Below are positions 43,281 through 53,800 of a DNA stretch of 64,000 bases, piece after piece. The notes under the pieces are model-generated. The model saw only the letters and a program-made list of their open reading frames with translations. It was not told the origin of the DNA and did no database searches. The translations under genes and the position numbers were made by a program. Each line of letters opens with the position of its first letter. Within the stretch, counting starts at the first letter, position 1. Where the stretch lies: the NCBI GenBank assembly GCA_949751835.1, contig CATKHK010000050.1, positions 186,001 to 250,000 of the forward strand, read 5' to 3'. Source of the DNA: Blepharisma japonicum (Eukaryota > Ciliophora > Heterotrichea > Heterotrichida > Blepharismidae).

Positions 43281-44450
43281 TTAAACTTTCAGGTCATTGA
43301 AAACATCATCAGGAACCTCTAAAATTCTGATATCTTTCTTATCAAACTTCTTTCCGATCATCTTTATTCTTGCTGTTTCTGCAGATTCAGGAGTAGCAAA
43401 TTCAATCAGCACACATCCAGCTTCAGCACCCATCTTGGCTTTGTAAGGTCTCACCATTACGCAATAGTTCACAGTCCCATAAGTCTCAAATTCAGCCTTC
43501 ATATCTGCTTCCATATCTCTAAACTCACTTTCAGGCAGTTTTTTGGTCTGTTTTGGGTCAAGAAAATCACAAATTTTGAGTACTCTGCATTTTGGTTTCA
43601 CATATTCATGCTGCACAACAAAATCATTCCTCGAGTTTCCTTGAATATCTTGTATTGCAGCCACTGCAGTTGCCGCAGCTTTTGCACTGGTGCTAATATC
43701 ATCATGCTTACTAAGAACGCTTTGATTAATCCCAAGTGTCTGTCCAAGAGCTTCATTTCCTTCAATTTCTTCTTGTTTCGCTACCTTTAGCGGTCTTCCA
43801 AGCATTTTAATCCCATCCAGTCTTAGTGCTTTTGTGGCTTCTTCTTGTGATGAGAATTCTGCAATACAAGCATTGGGCTGGTCTTCATCAATCCAAACCT
43901 TGAGGACTGGGTTTTGGTTGCCCTGATCATTAAGACGAAATTCATTCATCTTTTTATTGAGGTAGTCTTTAATATCATTCTCATTCAAATTATACTCAAA
44001 CGGAACATTGGAAAGTCCAAGTCGTCTAGCTCTTCTATTTGCTTCGATAACTTGGTTGATATTCGCAGTGCTCATATTCGATCTTGTGACCCATTGAAAG
44101 CCATCCCATACGAGTTCAGAATCTTGATCTTTCTTAGGCGCAGTTGACCCTGCAAGCTGCTTAAGCCATGGATGAGGAGAACGAGTTCTTGACCTTCCTA
44201 CCATTCATGAAGCCGTCTGCAAGTACTCGGAGTCAGTGCTACTTAAGCTTGATGAGGAGTATCTTCTTTTGTTTCTTTTAGGAAATGGGTCTCTTTCTCT
44301 TTTTCTATAGCCATAACGCTCTTGTGGGGACCGGGACCGTGATTTTCGTCTTCTGTTGTCATCTCTTCTGCTATCATCTCTTCTATTATCATCTCTTCTA
44401 TCCCCTCTCCTATTGTCTTCTCTTCGATTGTCTTCTCTTCTTCTATGCAT
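43281..44450 (-). CDS. U2AF large-subunit-like splicing factor
   Basis: 389 aa, reading TGA at 44205 as Trp. The N-terminal about 70 residues are an RS-type domain (repeats of RRDDNRR, then RRKSRSRSP). A linker contains 'ELVWDGFQW'. One RRM follows at about residues 135-215 (ENDIKDYLNKKMNEF ... VAKQEE). The C-terminal UHM-type RRM (VLKICDFLDPKQ ... FETYGTVNYCVMV ... GCVLIEFATPESAETARIKM) is the clearest match to U2AF65. Human U2AF65 has two RRMs before the UHM; only one is plain here. It should help recognise 3' splice sites in the nucleus, of interest because introns here are too short for a separate polypyrimidine tract. Confidence 0.88.
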
Positions 44451-44487
44451 TTATATAAATTCTAATTAAATGATTTTGCTTAAATTA

Positions 44488-46962
44488 TTATAATTCTCTT
44501 GATTTCGGCCAATCCTCAGCTGGCTTCCCTTTCTCCTCAATAAATTTCTTTATCGAAAGTGCAGGGCCATCTTCATGCAAATACGAAAGCGCTTTTTCCA
44601 AAAACTCTTTGGCTTCATCCCATTGTCCTGAAATATAATCGACATAAGCATGTCTGAAAGAGTCAAAGAAATGCTGTGGGATGTCTTGCTGCATCCCTAC
44701 AATGTCTGAGTCTAGTGTAAACATATAGTCAACGCCTTTATGCTGGAAGCTTTCGACATTCACTGAGTCAAGCTTTTGGAGTTTTATTAATTTTCCAAGT
44801 TGATGGGTTTCTGGGACTGGAAGTTCTTTTTCAGTGATATCAAAGGTGTAAAGTCCAAATGTGTTAGGCAGGTAATTTACATATACAGTATCAATCCTTC
44901 TGCAGCAAGTTTTTGCCTTAACTGATAGGTATCCATAGAAATCCTCACTCATAAGGACTGTGCTGCCATACTCTTTTCTGGCTTCAACAAGGTTATAGCC
45001 AACTGAGATATGAGGAGATAAGTAGGCTGGGTCTATTTTGGATTCAGAGCCGATGACTCCTTCAATAGACCAACCAATGTGGATGCCTATCGTTATATCT
45101 GTAGAATAGGTAGGGCCAAATCTTGAGATTATTCGGGGATGGACTTTATAAGCTTGAATTTCGCTAGTTCTCCTTATTTCTGCAAGAGTTTTAATAGCGG
45201 ATACCAATGCGCGGTTTGCAATGTCAGTTCTTTGCATCGCAGGGTTTGTCAAGTCGTCTTCATCAGTATCCTTGTCAGTCACTTCTGGAAGTCTCCATAC
45301 AAGTAAAAAAGAGCCCTGGATATTTTTTGACACCAATCCACCCCATTCTTTGCAACAAGCATGGATAACATTGCTGAGTTTATTGATAAAAATAGGAGAC
45401 TCTTCTTGCAGACACTCTGATATAGTGGTAAAGTTTTCTATGTTTATTATTTGAATTACAATTGAAACTTTATTCCCAGGGCGCATTAAATTAAGTTCTC
45501 CTTCGCCGCTCATCATATTTTTGCTTAAAATATCAGCGCCGTCTTCTCCAAATGACAGCTGCAAAAGGGAACTTATTTTAGCTACAGTTTCTTCTAGCAC
45601 GTATGTGGTCTCTTCCTTTCTTATATCAGAATCTTCAGTCTTTTCTTCTTTTTCTATCTTTTTTAAAGGGTCGTCAGCTAAAGATTTTATTATCAAGACC
45701 ATCTTCGTAATTGGAGCAATCAAAATAGTTTGAGTATCAGCAGTAAATGCAACAGCGGCCACAGCTAGAATAATCCCTACAAAAATGGTTGTAAAAACAT
45801 TCATTAGTGCCTCGTTTTTGTTTTGGCTTTTAATGTTGAATCTTGCATAAGCTTGCAGATTTTTACACCCTGCAACATCACCGTTAGTGCATTCATCAGG
45901 TGTATAAACAGCTAGCAGCATTTCAACATCTCGCAAATGGCACTCAGAACCTACTGATTTTCCTGAACAGTTGTCGCTTTGATTTCATGCGATCCCTGAC
46001 AAGTCACTTTTTTTAATGCTGGTTATTTCATGGATTTCACCATTTTCAAAATAGTCAGGCAAATACATTCATAGCAGAGGATACTGGGCACTGTCTCCGT
46101 CAGTTTCCTCTGTACATAAAGTATAGCGGTATACAAGCTCATACCATCCGAAGTTGGTTTCCCAATGGATTTTGTTTGGATCGTTGCATTCAAACTGGTC
46201 CGAGCTTGTGCAAGCACTCCTCCCCATCCAGAAAAGCTGCTGGAGACCATATGTAGGTGCATTATCACTTTCTGTAGACTGCATGATTGGTATGAAAATT
46301 ACCATGAGAAGGACAACAATAATCACTCTTCTTGTAGTGGTGTCTGAAAGGATTTTTCCGAGCCTGGTAGGGTCCATTTCTCTGTTCATAGCAGCTTGTC
46401 TTGCAGTTTTGGCTAATTTTTGAGCTTCTTTAAGTCGTTGCTCTTGTTCTTCAGTGTCTCGTTTGGTTACATATTTATAAAGCTTTACTATACGAACCAA
46501 TCGAATAAGTCGAAATGACTTGAGAACCTTTTTGGCTATAGACTGAGCTGATTGACTTTGGCCTGTTGTATTGACTGTAACGTCAGCTGTATAAGGAAGT
46601 CCACCAAAAATTGTAGTTATGTAATCAAACATTCATGGAATGTCCGGAATAAGTGAAATCGCTGCAATCACGTCCAGCCAGAAGAAAAAGGAGTATTTAT
46701 ACTCATCTACTACCAAACTGTTGAAAAAAATATCTAAGATAAATAAGAAAAGCATGATTACATAGGAGGCAAAGAAATAGTCATCTGCACTTTTGTCTGT
46801 GGATAAAAGCCTTATGTCATCTCCAAATAAAGCCCAAAGAGTGACACTTGCCATTAGTAGAGTAACGAATTTACCATCCAAAATGTCTCGAATCCTTTGT
46901 CTAAGCTTTGCCTCCTCATCTTCTGGTCTGCCTGATTTCGGTTTTTTATTAGTGTTGTTCAT
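44488..46962 (-). CDS. Voltage-sensor receptor with degenerate cyclase domain
   Basis: 824 aa, TGA-Trp at several sites. Residues 30-165 form a four-helix voltage-sensor-like unit, with S4 'FRLIRLVRIVKLYKYVTKR' showing basic residues every third position. Then a charged helix, one membrane helix (RVIIVVLLMVIFIPIM), a Cys-containing extracellular region of about 190 residues, another membrane helix (VFTTIFVGIILAVAAVAF), a linker, and a class III nucleotide-cyclase homology domain (about 500-720). There is no K+ channel pore motif. In the cyclase domain the two metal Asp positions read 'IINIENFT' (Asn for Asp) and 'NIQGSFLLVW' (Gly for Asp), while 'NLVEAR' keeps Asn and Arg. Catalysis is doubtful; regulation or dimer partnering is possible. 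Confidence 0.85.
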
Positions 46963-47246
46963 ATTTTGAATTATAAATGAAAACTTAATAAATAAGACAG
47001 ATTTTTATATCAAACTGTCAATTCTCTAAGTAAAATAAATATTAAGCAGTAAGATGTTCTGCAAATGTGAAGCTTAAATGCAAATTTATAAATAAAGCCT
47101 ATTAAAACTTCTTTTAATATAAAATCTGCAATATATAACGCAGCACTGATATGCAAATTCTTAAGTTATTTATAGTCTTTGATGTTTTAAAATCAAAACT
47201 CTTATTCCTAAAATAAGAGCATCTTATAATTTAGAGAAATTTGATT

Positions 47247-47576
47247 TTAATTATTTTTTGGCTGATTGTAACTTTGGCGCACACGCTCTTCAGATTCTTT
47301 TGTGATTTGATTAATCCGCTCTTTTATGAGATCACTAGTCATATTTCTATAAGGAATTCTATCTTGCTCCCAGCTATAGCCATCTTCTCCTAAATCTTCG
47401 AGAATTTCCTTTTCCATTCTGCATTGCATATATTCTTTTGCTTGAATTTTGCATTTTTTTGGGATTTTTGAAGGTCTTGAGAGACACAGCCTATATCTCT
47501 CAGCCTGAATTTCACATCCTTTAACTATGTCAATTTTTGGACCATTTACAATGGATTGAGATTCTTGATTATTCAT
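47247..47576 (-). CDS. COX19: COX19-like twin CX9C protein
   Basis: 109 aa. Twin CX9C: C21-x9-C31 and C42-x9-C52, forming a CHCH helical hairpin. The second helix, 'KEYMQCRMEKEILEDLGEDG', matches the COX19 signature (YLxCRMExxLM). COX19 is a soluble intermembrane-space protein imported by Mia40 and needed for cytochrome oxidase copper handling. The C-terminal about 45 residues extend beyond the usual end and are charged. Confidence 0.85.
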   Translation of the reverse strand: MNNQESQSIVNGPKIDIVKGCEIQAERYRLCLSRPSKIPKKCKIQAKEYMQCRMEKEILEDLGEDGYSWEQDRIPYRNMTSDLIKERINQITKESEERVRQSYNQPKNN

Positions 47577-48257
47577 CTTTATATTTCTCTAAATAAATTG
47601 CTTTATAAGCTAATACTGTAGTTATTTTACATCGGATTTATGATCCTAAAAGCGTAGATTTAAAGTTATTCCATTTTCTAATTAGAAATTCATGAATATG
47701 GAGAATTATTAAATAATTTAGAAAATGATGCATCAAAATTTTGACCAATATTTCCAAGTTCAGAATATTCTATTTGGTATTATCATATAAAAATGCTCAT
47801 CATTAAAAAGAAATGATAAAAAGGTACTTCTTATAAAATAGCAAAATTATAAAAACTTTAATTTACTGCAAATTTAATATCCAGGGGCTCTATGAGAATT
47901 TATATCATTTCTTAAAATAATGATTGGCTTAAGCATTTCTAAAATTCTATTTTTAAAATTTATCTGATTTTTATTTTGGTGAAGTGAAATTTATTATTTA
48001 ATTCTTTCATAATTACATATTCTAATCTATATGCTAATACATTTTAAGCAATATTTTTATTGAAGGTTTTTTTAAAATCAGTTTTAATTTTATGTATTGC
48101 CAACTATATCACTCAATTTCACCTGATTTCCTTTTATAATTTCCTCTGGACCATATTCGAATAACGAAAATGGATGGTATATGTTGAATTTTAAATGCCA
48201 CAGACATCTATTTCTAACTACCAAATTTTCATTGAAATAACCATCACATAATAATAA
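47577..48257. other. AT-rich intergenic region
   Basis: About 680 bp between divergent genes. Nothing recognised. Confidence 0.6.
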
Positions 48258-48752
48258 ATGAAATCAGGTAGAAGACATAACAACCATTCAAGACAGCGAA
48301 AAATCCAAAGACCAGTTGAACCATATTACCAAGCCTCTTATAGAGAAATAATGCATGACCTCAAATTACTTGAAGAGCTTGTTCCAAAGAAGCCAATTGC
48401 CCAAGAAGAGATTATTCTCCCACAAAAAAGACCTAGACCTATAAAGCTTGATGAAACAATTGAAGAAGCCCAAGCACTTGAAATGCTTGTAACTTTGATC
48501 AACAAAACTGAAGTAGCAGCACCAAAAGTCCAAACTCCAACACAAAGACAATTCAATGCTCAACAAATAGAAGCTTACCAAAGAGCCAATTTGATGAAGC
48601 TTGGCATGTATTGGAATCAGCAATACTTAATGATGATGCAATGGCAAAATTATTATGCTAATATGAACTACTATGGAGCTCCAGTCAAAAGGTTTCAAGC
48701 AGAGATGCAGCAAAGCGTCTTTGCTGGCAGGTCTGCGAACAATGTGTTATAA
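48258..48752 (+). CDS. Small Gln/Tyr-rich protein of unknown function
   Basis: 164 aa. Basic N-terminus (KSGRRHNNHSRQRK), a middle helix (LDETIEEAQALEMLVTLI), and a Gln/Met/Tyr-rich C-terminus (YWNQQYLMMMQWQNYYANMN). There is no signal or membrane helix. The codon pattern looks like that of real genes here. Family not recognised. Confidence 0.7.
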   Translation: MKSGRRHNNHSRQRKIQRPVEPYYQASYREIMHDLKLLEELVPKKPIAQEEIILPQKRPRPIKLDETIEEAQALEMLVTLINKTEVAAPKVQTPTQRQFNAQQIEAYQRANLMKLGMYWNQQYLMMMQWQNYYANMNYYGAPVKRFQAEMQQSVFAGRSANNVL

Positions 48753-49258
48753 CTTTATGATAAAATTCTATTTTTTAAGTTTTTGCTTTATCCATAGATA
48801 TTAATTTTATGGCTAAAAATAAGAATCTAAGAATAAAAGGCTCTATAGAGTATGCCAGTCATTGTGAATAAATTTTAAATCTTCTAGTTTAAAGATTTTT
48901 TAATTATTCATAAAAAATAATACAATTATTGCTTTTCATTTCTTCAATGATGATGCTCATGCTGAAATTTTGATCAAACTCTTGATTTCTTTTATAAAAG
49001 ACTTGATAAGAAATGAGGTTATTTGAATTTTTGTTTAGCCATCAGTTTCCATATTGCAACGTAAAATATTAATTTTGTCATGATTTTTGGTAAAAAATGC
49101 AATTACCCTATTCTAAAAAATTTTATTTTCCTTGTAAGTCTATGGTATTCTCTTTTAAAATTCTATAATAAAGTACAGGACAGTTCAATAAGATTTCATC
49201 TAATAATCTTTAAAGTTCTCAGATAAAAAGTTAGCTTGCCCAAAATTAGGCGAAATAA
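48753..49258. other. AT-rich intergenic region
   Basis: About 500 bp, no gene or RNA recognised. Confidence 0.6.
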
Positions 49259-50248
49259 ATGGTATCAATTTGGTTCTTGATCTCTCTTCTGGGACAAACA
49301 TACGCACAGTCTACTTGCTATGCACTTACCATGGAAGGAGGAGGAAGCCATGGAGCATATGAAGCAGGATCTATTCAAGAATTAGCTTATACAGCCCCAG
49401 AGAGTGTTGCGTACAATGTCGTAACAGGGATTTCCACAGGAGCTCTCAATGCAGGAGGTGTGGCTCAATTTAAACAAGGAAATGAAAAAGCAATGGCCGA
49501 TTTTCTTGTGAATACTTGGCTCACTCTAAATGGTTCTGCAAGTGTTTATGTTGAATGGGACGGCGGATTACTCGAAGGACTTCTATTTCAAAGAGGAATA
49601 TATGACAACAAGCCCCTCGTAAAAACCTTAAACTCACGATATACATATGGAATAAATAGAAATATTACAATCGGCTCCACAAACTTAGATACTGGCCTAT
49701 TTGGCCAATTTAATGAAAGTTTAGGAAGTAAAGACATTATTACAGCTATTACTTGTTCTGCTTGTCCTCCTTGGTATTTCCCACCTACAAACTTTTTAGG
49801 CAGCACCTGGGTTGATGGAGGGGTTGTAATAAACCTTGATATTTTCGCAGCAGTTAATAGATGCCTTGATGTAACTGGAGGAGACCAGTCTAAGATCACT
49901 GTTGACATGATTTATGATTATGGAGACAGTCCAATTCCAGCAGAAACCAATATGACGACTTTATATATTTTCAAGCGAGTTAAAGAGATAAAAGGCTATG
50001 ACAGTCAGATGTGGTTTTACTACAATGCCTTCACAGCATGGCCAAAAGTCAACTACAGATATGTTGTTTTCGCTAGCCAGCCTATGTCAGGTGGGTTTGT
50101 TCCTCTTGATTTCAACCAAACAACTCTTGAATGGGAAGTCCAGCTTGGCAAAAACGATACTGCTAAAGTCATCAGTGAAGGGATTGATGGGAAAACAATT
50201 TTAAATGAGAGAATTCTCAGGAACAAGAGTAAAATCATTTACCCTTAA
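49259..50248 (+). CDS. Secreted patatin-like phospholipase
   Basis: 329 aa, single exon. Signal peptide at 1-17 (VSIWFLISLLGQTYAQ). Oxyanion motif GGGSHGAYEAG at 27-37, nucleophile GISTG with Ser59, and catalytic Asp186 in 'WVDGGV'; the Ser-Asp dyad is complete. It should release fatty acids from phospholipids, and given the signal peptide it acts in the secretory or phagosomal space, perhaps on prey membranes. The next gene starts 20 bp after the stop. Confidence 0.92.
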   Translation: MVSIWFLISLLGQTYAQSTCYALTMEGGGSHGAYEAGSIQELAYTAPESVAYNVVTGISTGALNAGGVAQFKQGNEKAMADFLVNTWLTLNGSASVYVEWDGGLLEGLLFQRGIYDNKPLVKTLNSRYTYGINRNITIGSTNLDTGLFGQFNESLGSKDIITAITCSACPPWYFPPTNFLGSTWVDGGVVINLDIFAAVNRCLDVTGGDQSKITVDMIYDYGDSPIPAETNMTTLYIFKRVKEIKGYDSQMWFYYNAFTAWPKVNYRYVVFASQPMSGGFVPLDFNQTTLEWEVQLGKNDTAKVISEGIDGKTILNERILRNKSKIIYP

Positions 50249-50268
50249 ATATTATTTCTTAATAAAAC

Positions 50269-50691
50269 ATGGAAGAAGAAGATAAGCAGTCTTATTTAGA
50301 TGGAAGCAATTTGTTCAGGTTTGAATTTATGAGAAGTAGCGTGCAATGGGGAGTTGCACTAGGAGCATTGATGGCTTGTCATACGTTTTCTAGGTCAAGA
50401 CGGTGGGGAGAAAGTATTTTTTCTGGGTATGTGTGAGGATCCACGCTGGGGATTTTGATATTTGGATGAAATTATTTTAAATTTACACAAACACAGAGCA
50501 TGTTGAGACTCCAGACCTATGAAAGACAAGAAACGAATTCGAGACAGGAATATGCGAAAAGATATTTTAGAGAAAAATTCCATTTAGAAGGGCTTGATGA
50601 TGAAAAGCTAGATGTTGTGATTGATAAGATGGAAGGGGCATGGCAAAGGATAGAGGCAGAGCTCATGGCTCCAGATGAAGAAAGTCAGTAG
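50269..50691 (+). CDS. COX20-like mitochondrial membrane protein
   Basis: 140 aa; ATG at 50269, TGA codons in 'GYVWGSTLG' and 'IFGWNYFKF' are Trp. Two hydrophobic helices at about residues 27-42 and 58-76, joined by a short basic stretch 'SRSRRWGES', then a charged C-terminal helix (NSRQEYAKRYFREKFHLEGL). The pattern small-residue helix, 'H..SRSRR', second helix, then a Trp/Tyr/Phe cluster resembles COX20 (FAM36A), a chaperone for cytochrome oxidase subunit 2. The match is by pattern over a short protein, so moderate only. Confidence 0.6.
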
Positions 50692-51003
50692 TATCTAGTA
50701 AATAATACATATTCTGATAATTTGCAAACAAAATTTAGCTAAGGTTTATGCTATTTAAGTTGAAATACAGCGAATAAAATTGATTTTCTATTTGCTGCAG
50801 CTATAAAAAAACAAAATTGAAAATATTATCCTAGCTTTTCTTTTAATGATAATTCAGAGATTTCTAATAATTTGATCTTCGCAGGCCATACATCTGCCTG
50901 CTTCAATTTTCATACATAATAAATAATACCTAACTTTTGATTCAGACTCAAAAAAACCAATTCTTATCCATATTTACAATTATTCAATTCAAGCACAACT
51001 AGA
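50692..51003. other. Intergenic region
   Basis: 312 bp, AT-rich, nothing recognised. Confidence 0.6.
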
Positions 51004-52302
51004 ATGGAAACTTCATCAGATGTTGAAATCGAGTCAGAAAGTGACCTCGAAACCATAAAAGCCGAAGCAGAAGAATTGCGAGCAAAACTTGAAGAGCTAA
51101 GGAACCACCCCATGCTCCTTTCTCCTCCATCTCAGAATGAAAGCTCTTGAAAAAACATAGACCAAGAAATTGATAAATGCCAAGAGACAATCGCCCAAAT
51201 CCATCAAGAGCTGGTCAAAGAAAAAGTTACTTATAGAAAGCTATACGTAGAAAAAGAATATGTCCAAAGCACCATAACTGAAGAGTAACTTATATTTAGT
51301 AACTCAGAATTCGCTCAGTTGTCTAAAAGAATAAACGAGTTGTCAACAGAAAACCAAAGATTAATTGAAGCGAAAATGAACTCAGACAAAGAAGAAGCCC
51401 AAAAATCGCTAGAACAGATGAGAAATAAAAACCCAAAGCTTTTTTTCTTAATGTCGAAAACAATGCAAGCTGAAGAAAACAACCAAAATCTAAAAATCGC
51501 TACGGAGGAACTGACAAGGTCAAGAAATGACATAAGAATGGAATACTATGATGTGACCTCAAAACTTACCTTTGAAGACCAACTGAAATCAGGACAAAGA
51601 AAAATGGAGCAAGATATCGAAAATTATGAGAAAAAAAATAAAGATTTAGAAGCCAAGCTAAATCAAAGAAAATTTCAGCTGAAAGACTTTGAAAGGTTGA
51701 AAGATAGGCCACATGTTAAAAAATATTTACGAAGATTCCAGACATTGGAAAAAGAGCATCAGTATTTTCAGGAAAAAATCAGAGGGATTTATGATGATTT
51801 AGACGAATGCGAGCTAAAGATGCTTGAAAAAACGAAAGGTCTCACAAAAATGACAGAGACAGAAACCTGCAGAAGATTAAGAGAGGAAATAAAGTCAATC
51901 GAAACACAAATTATTAATATGACCAAAGAAGATAAAGAGAAGGAGAAACAACTGAAAGAACTGAAATTTAACTATGAAGAAATTGGGAAGCAAGTCACAG
52001 TTTTTAGTAGATGTGTTACCCCTATGAGCTTGTCGCAGCAAGAGCAAAAACCGACGGTTGCTCAAGAAAAAGAATCTGGTTCACCTAATAAAAAGAAAAA
52101 GATGAGCGAAGAACAAAAAAGGCAAAAATTAGTAATTTTGCTAGAAAAAGAATTGAAAGAAGGACAGCCTGCGAAGGTCCTTAAAGAACTTAAAAATATT
52201 GGAAAGCCGAATCAAGGCATAGCTACCAAGATTGTGGAAATCAATAGGGGTGAATTTTTAATGCGTTATAAGCAAGAAAAGACTGGGCCAAGCTTAGGCT
52301 AA
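51004..52302 (+). CDS. Long coiled-coil protein
   Basis: 427 aa after removing a 15-nt intron (51285-51299); TGA at 51148 is Trp. Nearly the whole protein is coiled coil, with a Pro-containing gap near residue 40 (HPMLLSPPS) and a Lys-rich C-terminal domain (KKKKMSEEQKRQKLVILLEK ... GIATKIVEINRGEFLMRY) that may be separately folded. It resembles basal-body and axonemal coiled-coil proteins in general character, but I do not recognise a specific family. Confidence 0.82.
51285..51299 (+). other. 15-nt intron (gtaacttatatttag)
   Basis: Splits an Asp codon (GA/T). Without its removal the frame stops at TAA; with it, the coiled coil continues. A at position 10. Confidence 0.9.
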
Positions 52303-53800
52303 ATATCAACCTAAATAACTTATCTATTTGCATATTGATAAATATTTGTTAAAATTATTCTTTCACGCTGATGCTTGAACTTATTAGGATTTACACACTA
52401 AAAAAATCACATGTTGAAAGCTAAAGTAAAATAGAGAAGAATATTATATTGATGCTGATATTTTCATATTTTCAGTCTGCTAAGTGAATTGTTTCGAATA
52501 AATTTATTAAATTTAGCTGCTTATCATAATGAATTTCAAAAAAATGTAAAGTTAAAATCCTGAGATCCTGAGTTCTCAATTTTATTAATGCAGCTATAAT
52601 ATTGAGCACAATTCAACCCAAAGTAATAATTTTTTGATCATCATCCTCTTTAATATTCTCTTCACTTCTTTTGTTTTTTTAGATATCTTACAAAAGTGAA
52701 AGATCTCTGATAAAACTAGGAAAGAGGTATAAATTTATTGCTGCCAGTGCAAATTGATGGCTTCGTTAAATCCAATTTTTTTTTAAAAGCTCGGTGTCCT
52801 ATGTATCACAAACTTTAAGTTTATTATTTCAATTATAGTGTATTTTATTATTATTCCAGCAAAGGTCAATCATCTTGATCAATAATCTTTCATTTCAAAA
52901 ATGAGAAAATATTTATCTCTGTTCCAAAAGGATAATTGTTTAAAAAGTTCTAAATTTGCAGATGTGGAGAATCGTGGCTCGTTTTTGAATGGTGTCAATC
53001 AATATGAATTAAATAAAATAACTAATTATGTATAATGCCTAATAAAGAAAACAATAAAGACTCATCTATAACTCTTAATTTGATGCATAAGCAAGTTTTA
53101 TTTGTTATTTTAATATCTCCATCCTTATTTGATTTTTTAAGAATATTAGACATGCCTATGCCAAGGTCCTTTCTGGATCCTTTCTTGAGATCCAATTTAA
53201 TTATCCAAAATTGTAAAACCTGAATTCTGCTAAGATTTAAATTAAAAAATGTATCTTCAAGCTATTAATGGAGTAAAATGTAGGGCGATAAAGACTTTAA
53301 AGCGCTTATTTTTGAATAATAATGCAAATTCAAAGAAAATTTATTACTTGAAAATAAATTGTTTAAAGATTATTAGGGCTATAAATATAATTATTCAATC
53401 TAAATTTCATCTTAAATAATAGTTCAACTAATAAAAAAAATAAAAAATATAGTTTCGCAACTCGAGCTAGACGCTATTAGAGTGGCTAGAAAGATTATTC
53501 TATTAGATAAAATCTAAGTCTTGAGCATAGCAATTAAAAAAATTGTTTTTAATTTTATCTAAATGTTTAACGTTTACATCAACGTCAATAGCTTCAAGAA
53601 ATAGCGAGTATGCATTAGGTTGGCTAATAAGCCCAATAAAATTCTATTAAAATTTAAGTAACCTAAAAAGAGAGTATTATTATTATTATTAAAAAGTTCA
53701 TTCTTTCCAAGCTTTATGCTCTTTAAATGCTTTTCTCTATAAATAATTTTATCTCATCAATTACTGGCGTGCTTTATTTTTGGAAATCATTAAATAGATA
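52303..53800. other. Long AT-rich intergenic region
   Basis: 1.5 kb. One frame of 77 codons (53035-53268) has a single hydrophobic stretch but no recognisable family and is not called. Nothing else is seen. Confidence 0.55.

Noticed and set aside
53035-53268. 77-codon frame starting MPNKENNKDSS
   Set aside because: Isolated in AT-rich spacer, one hydrophobic stretch, no family features and no neighbouring exon; likely chance.
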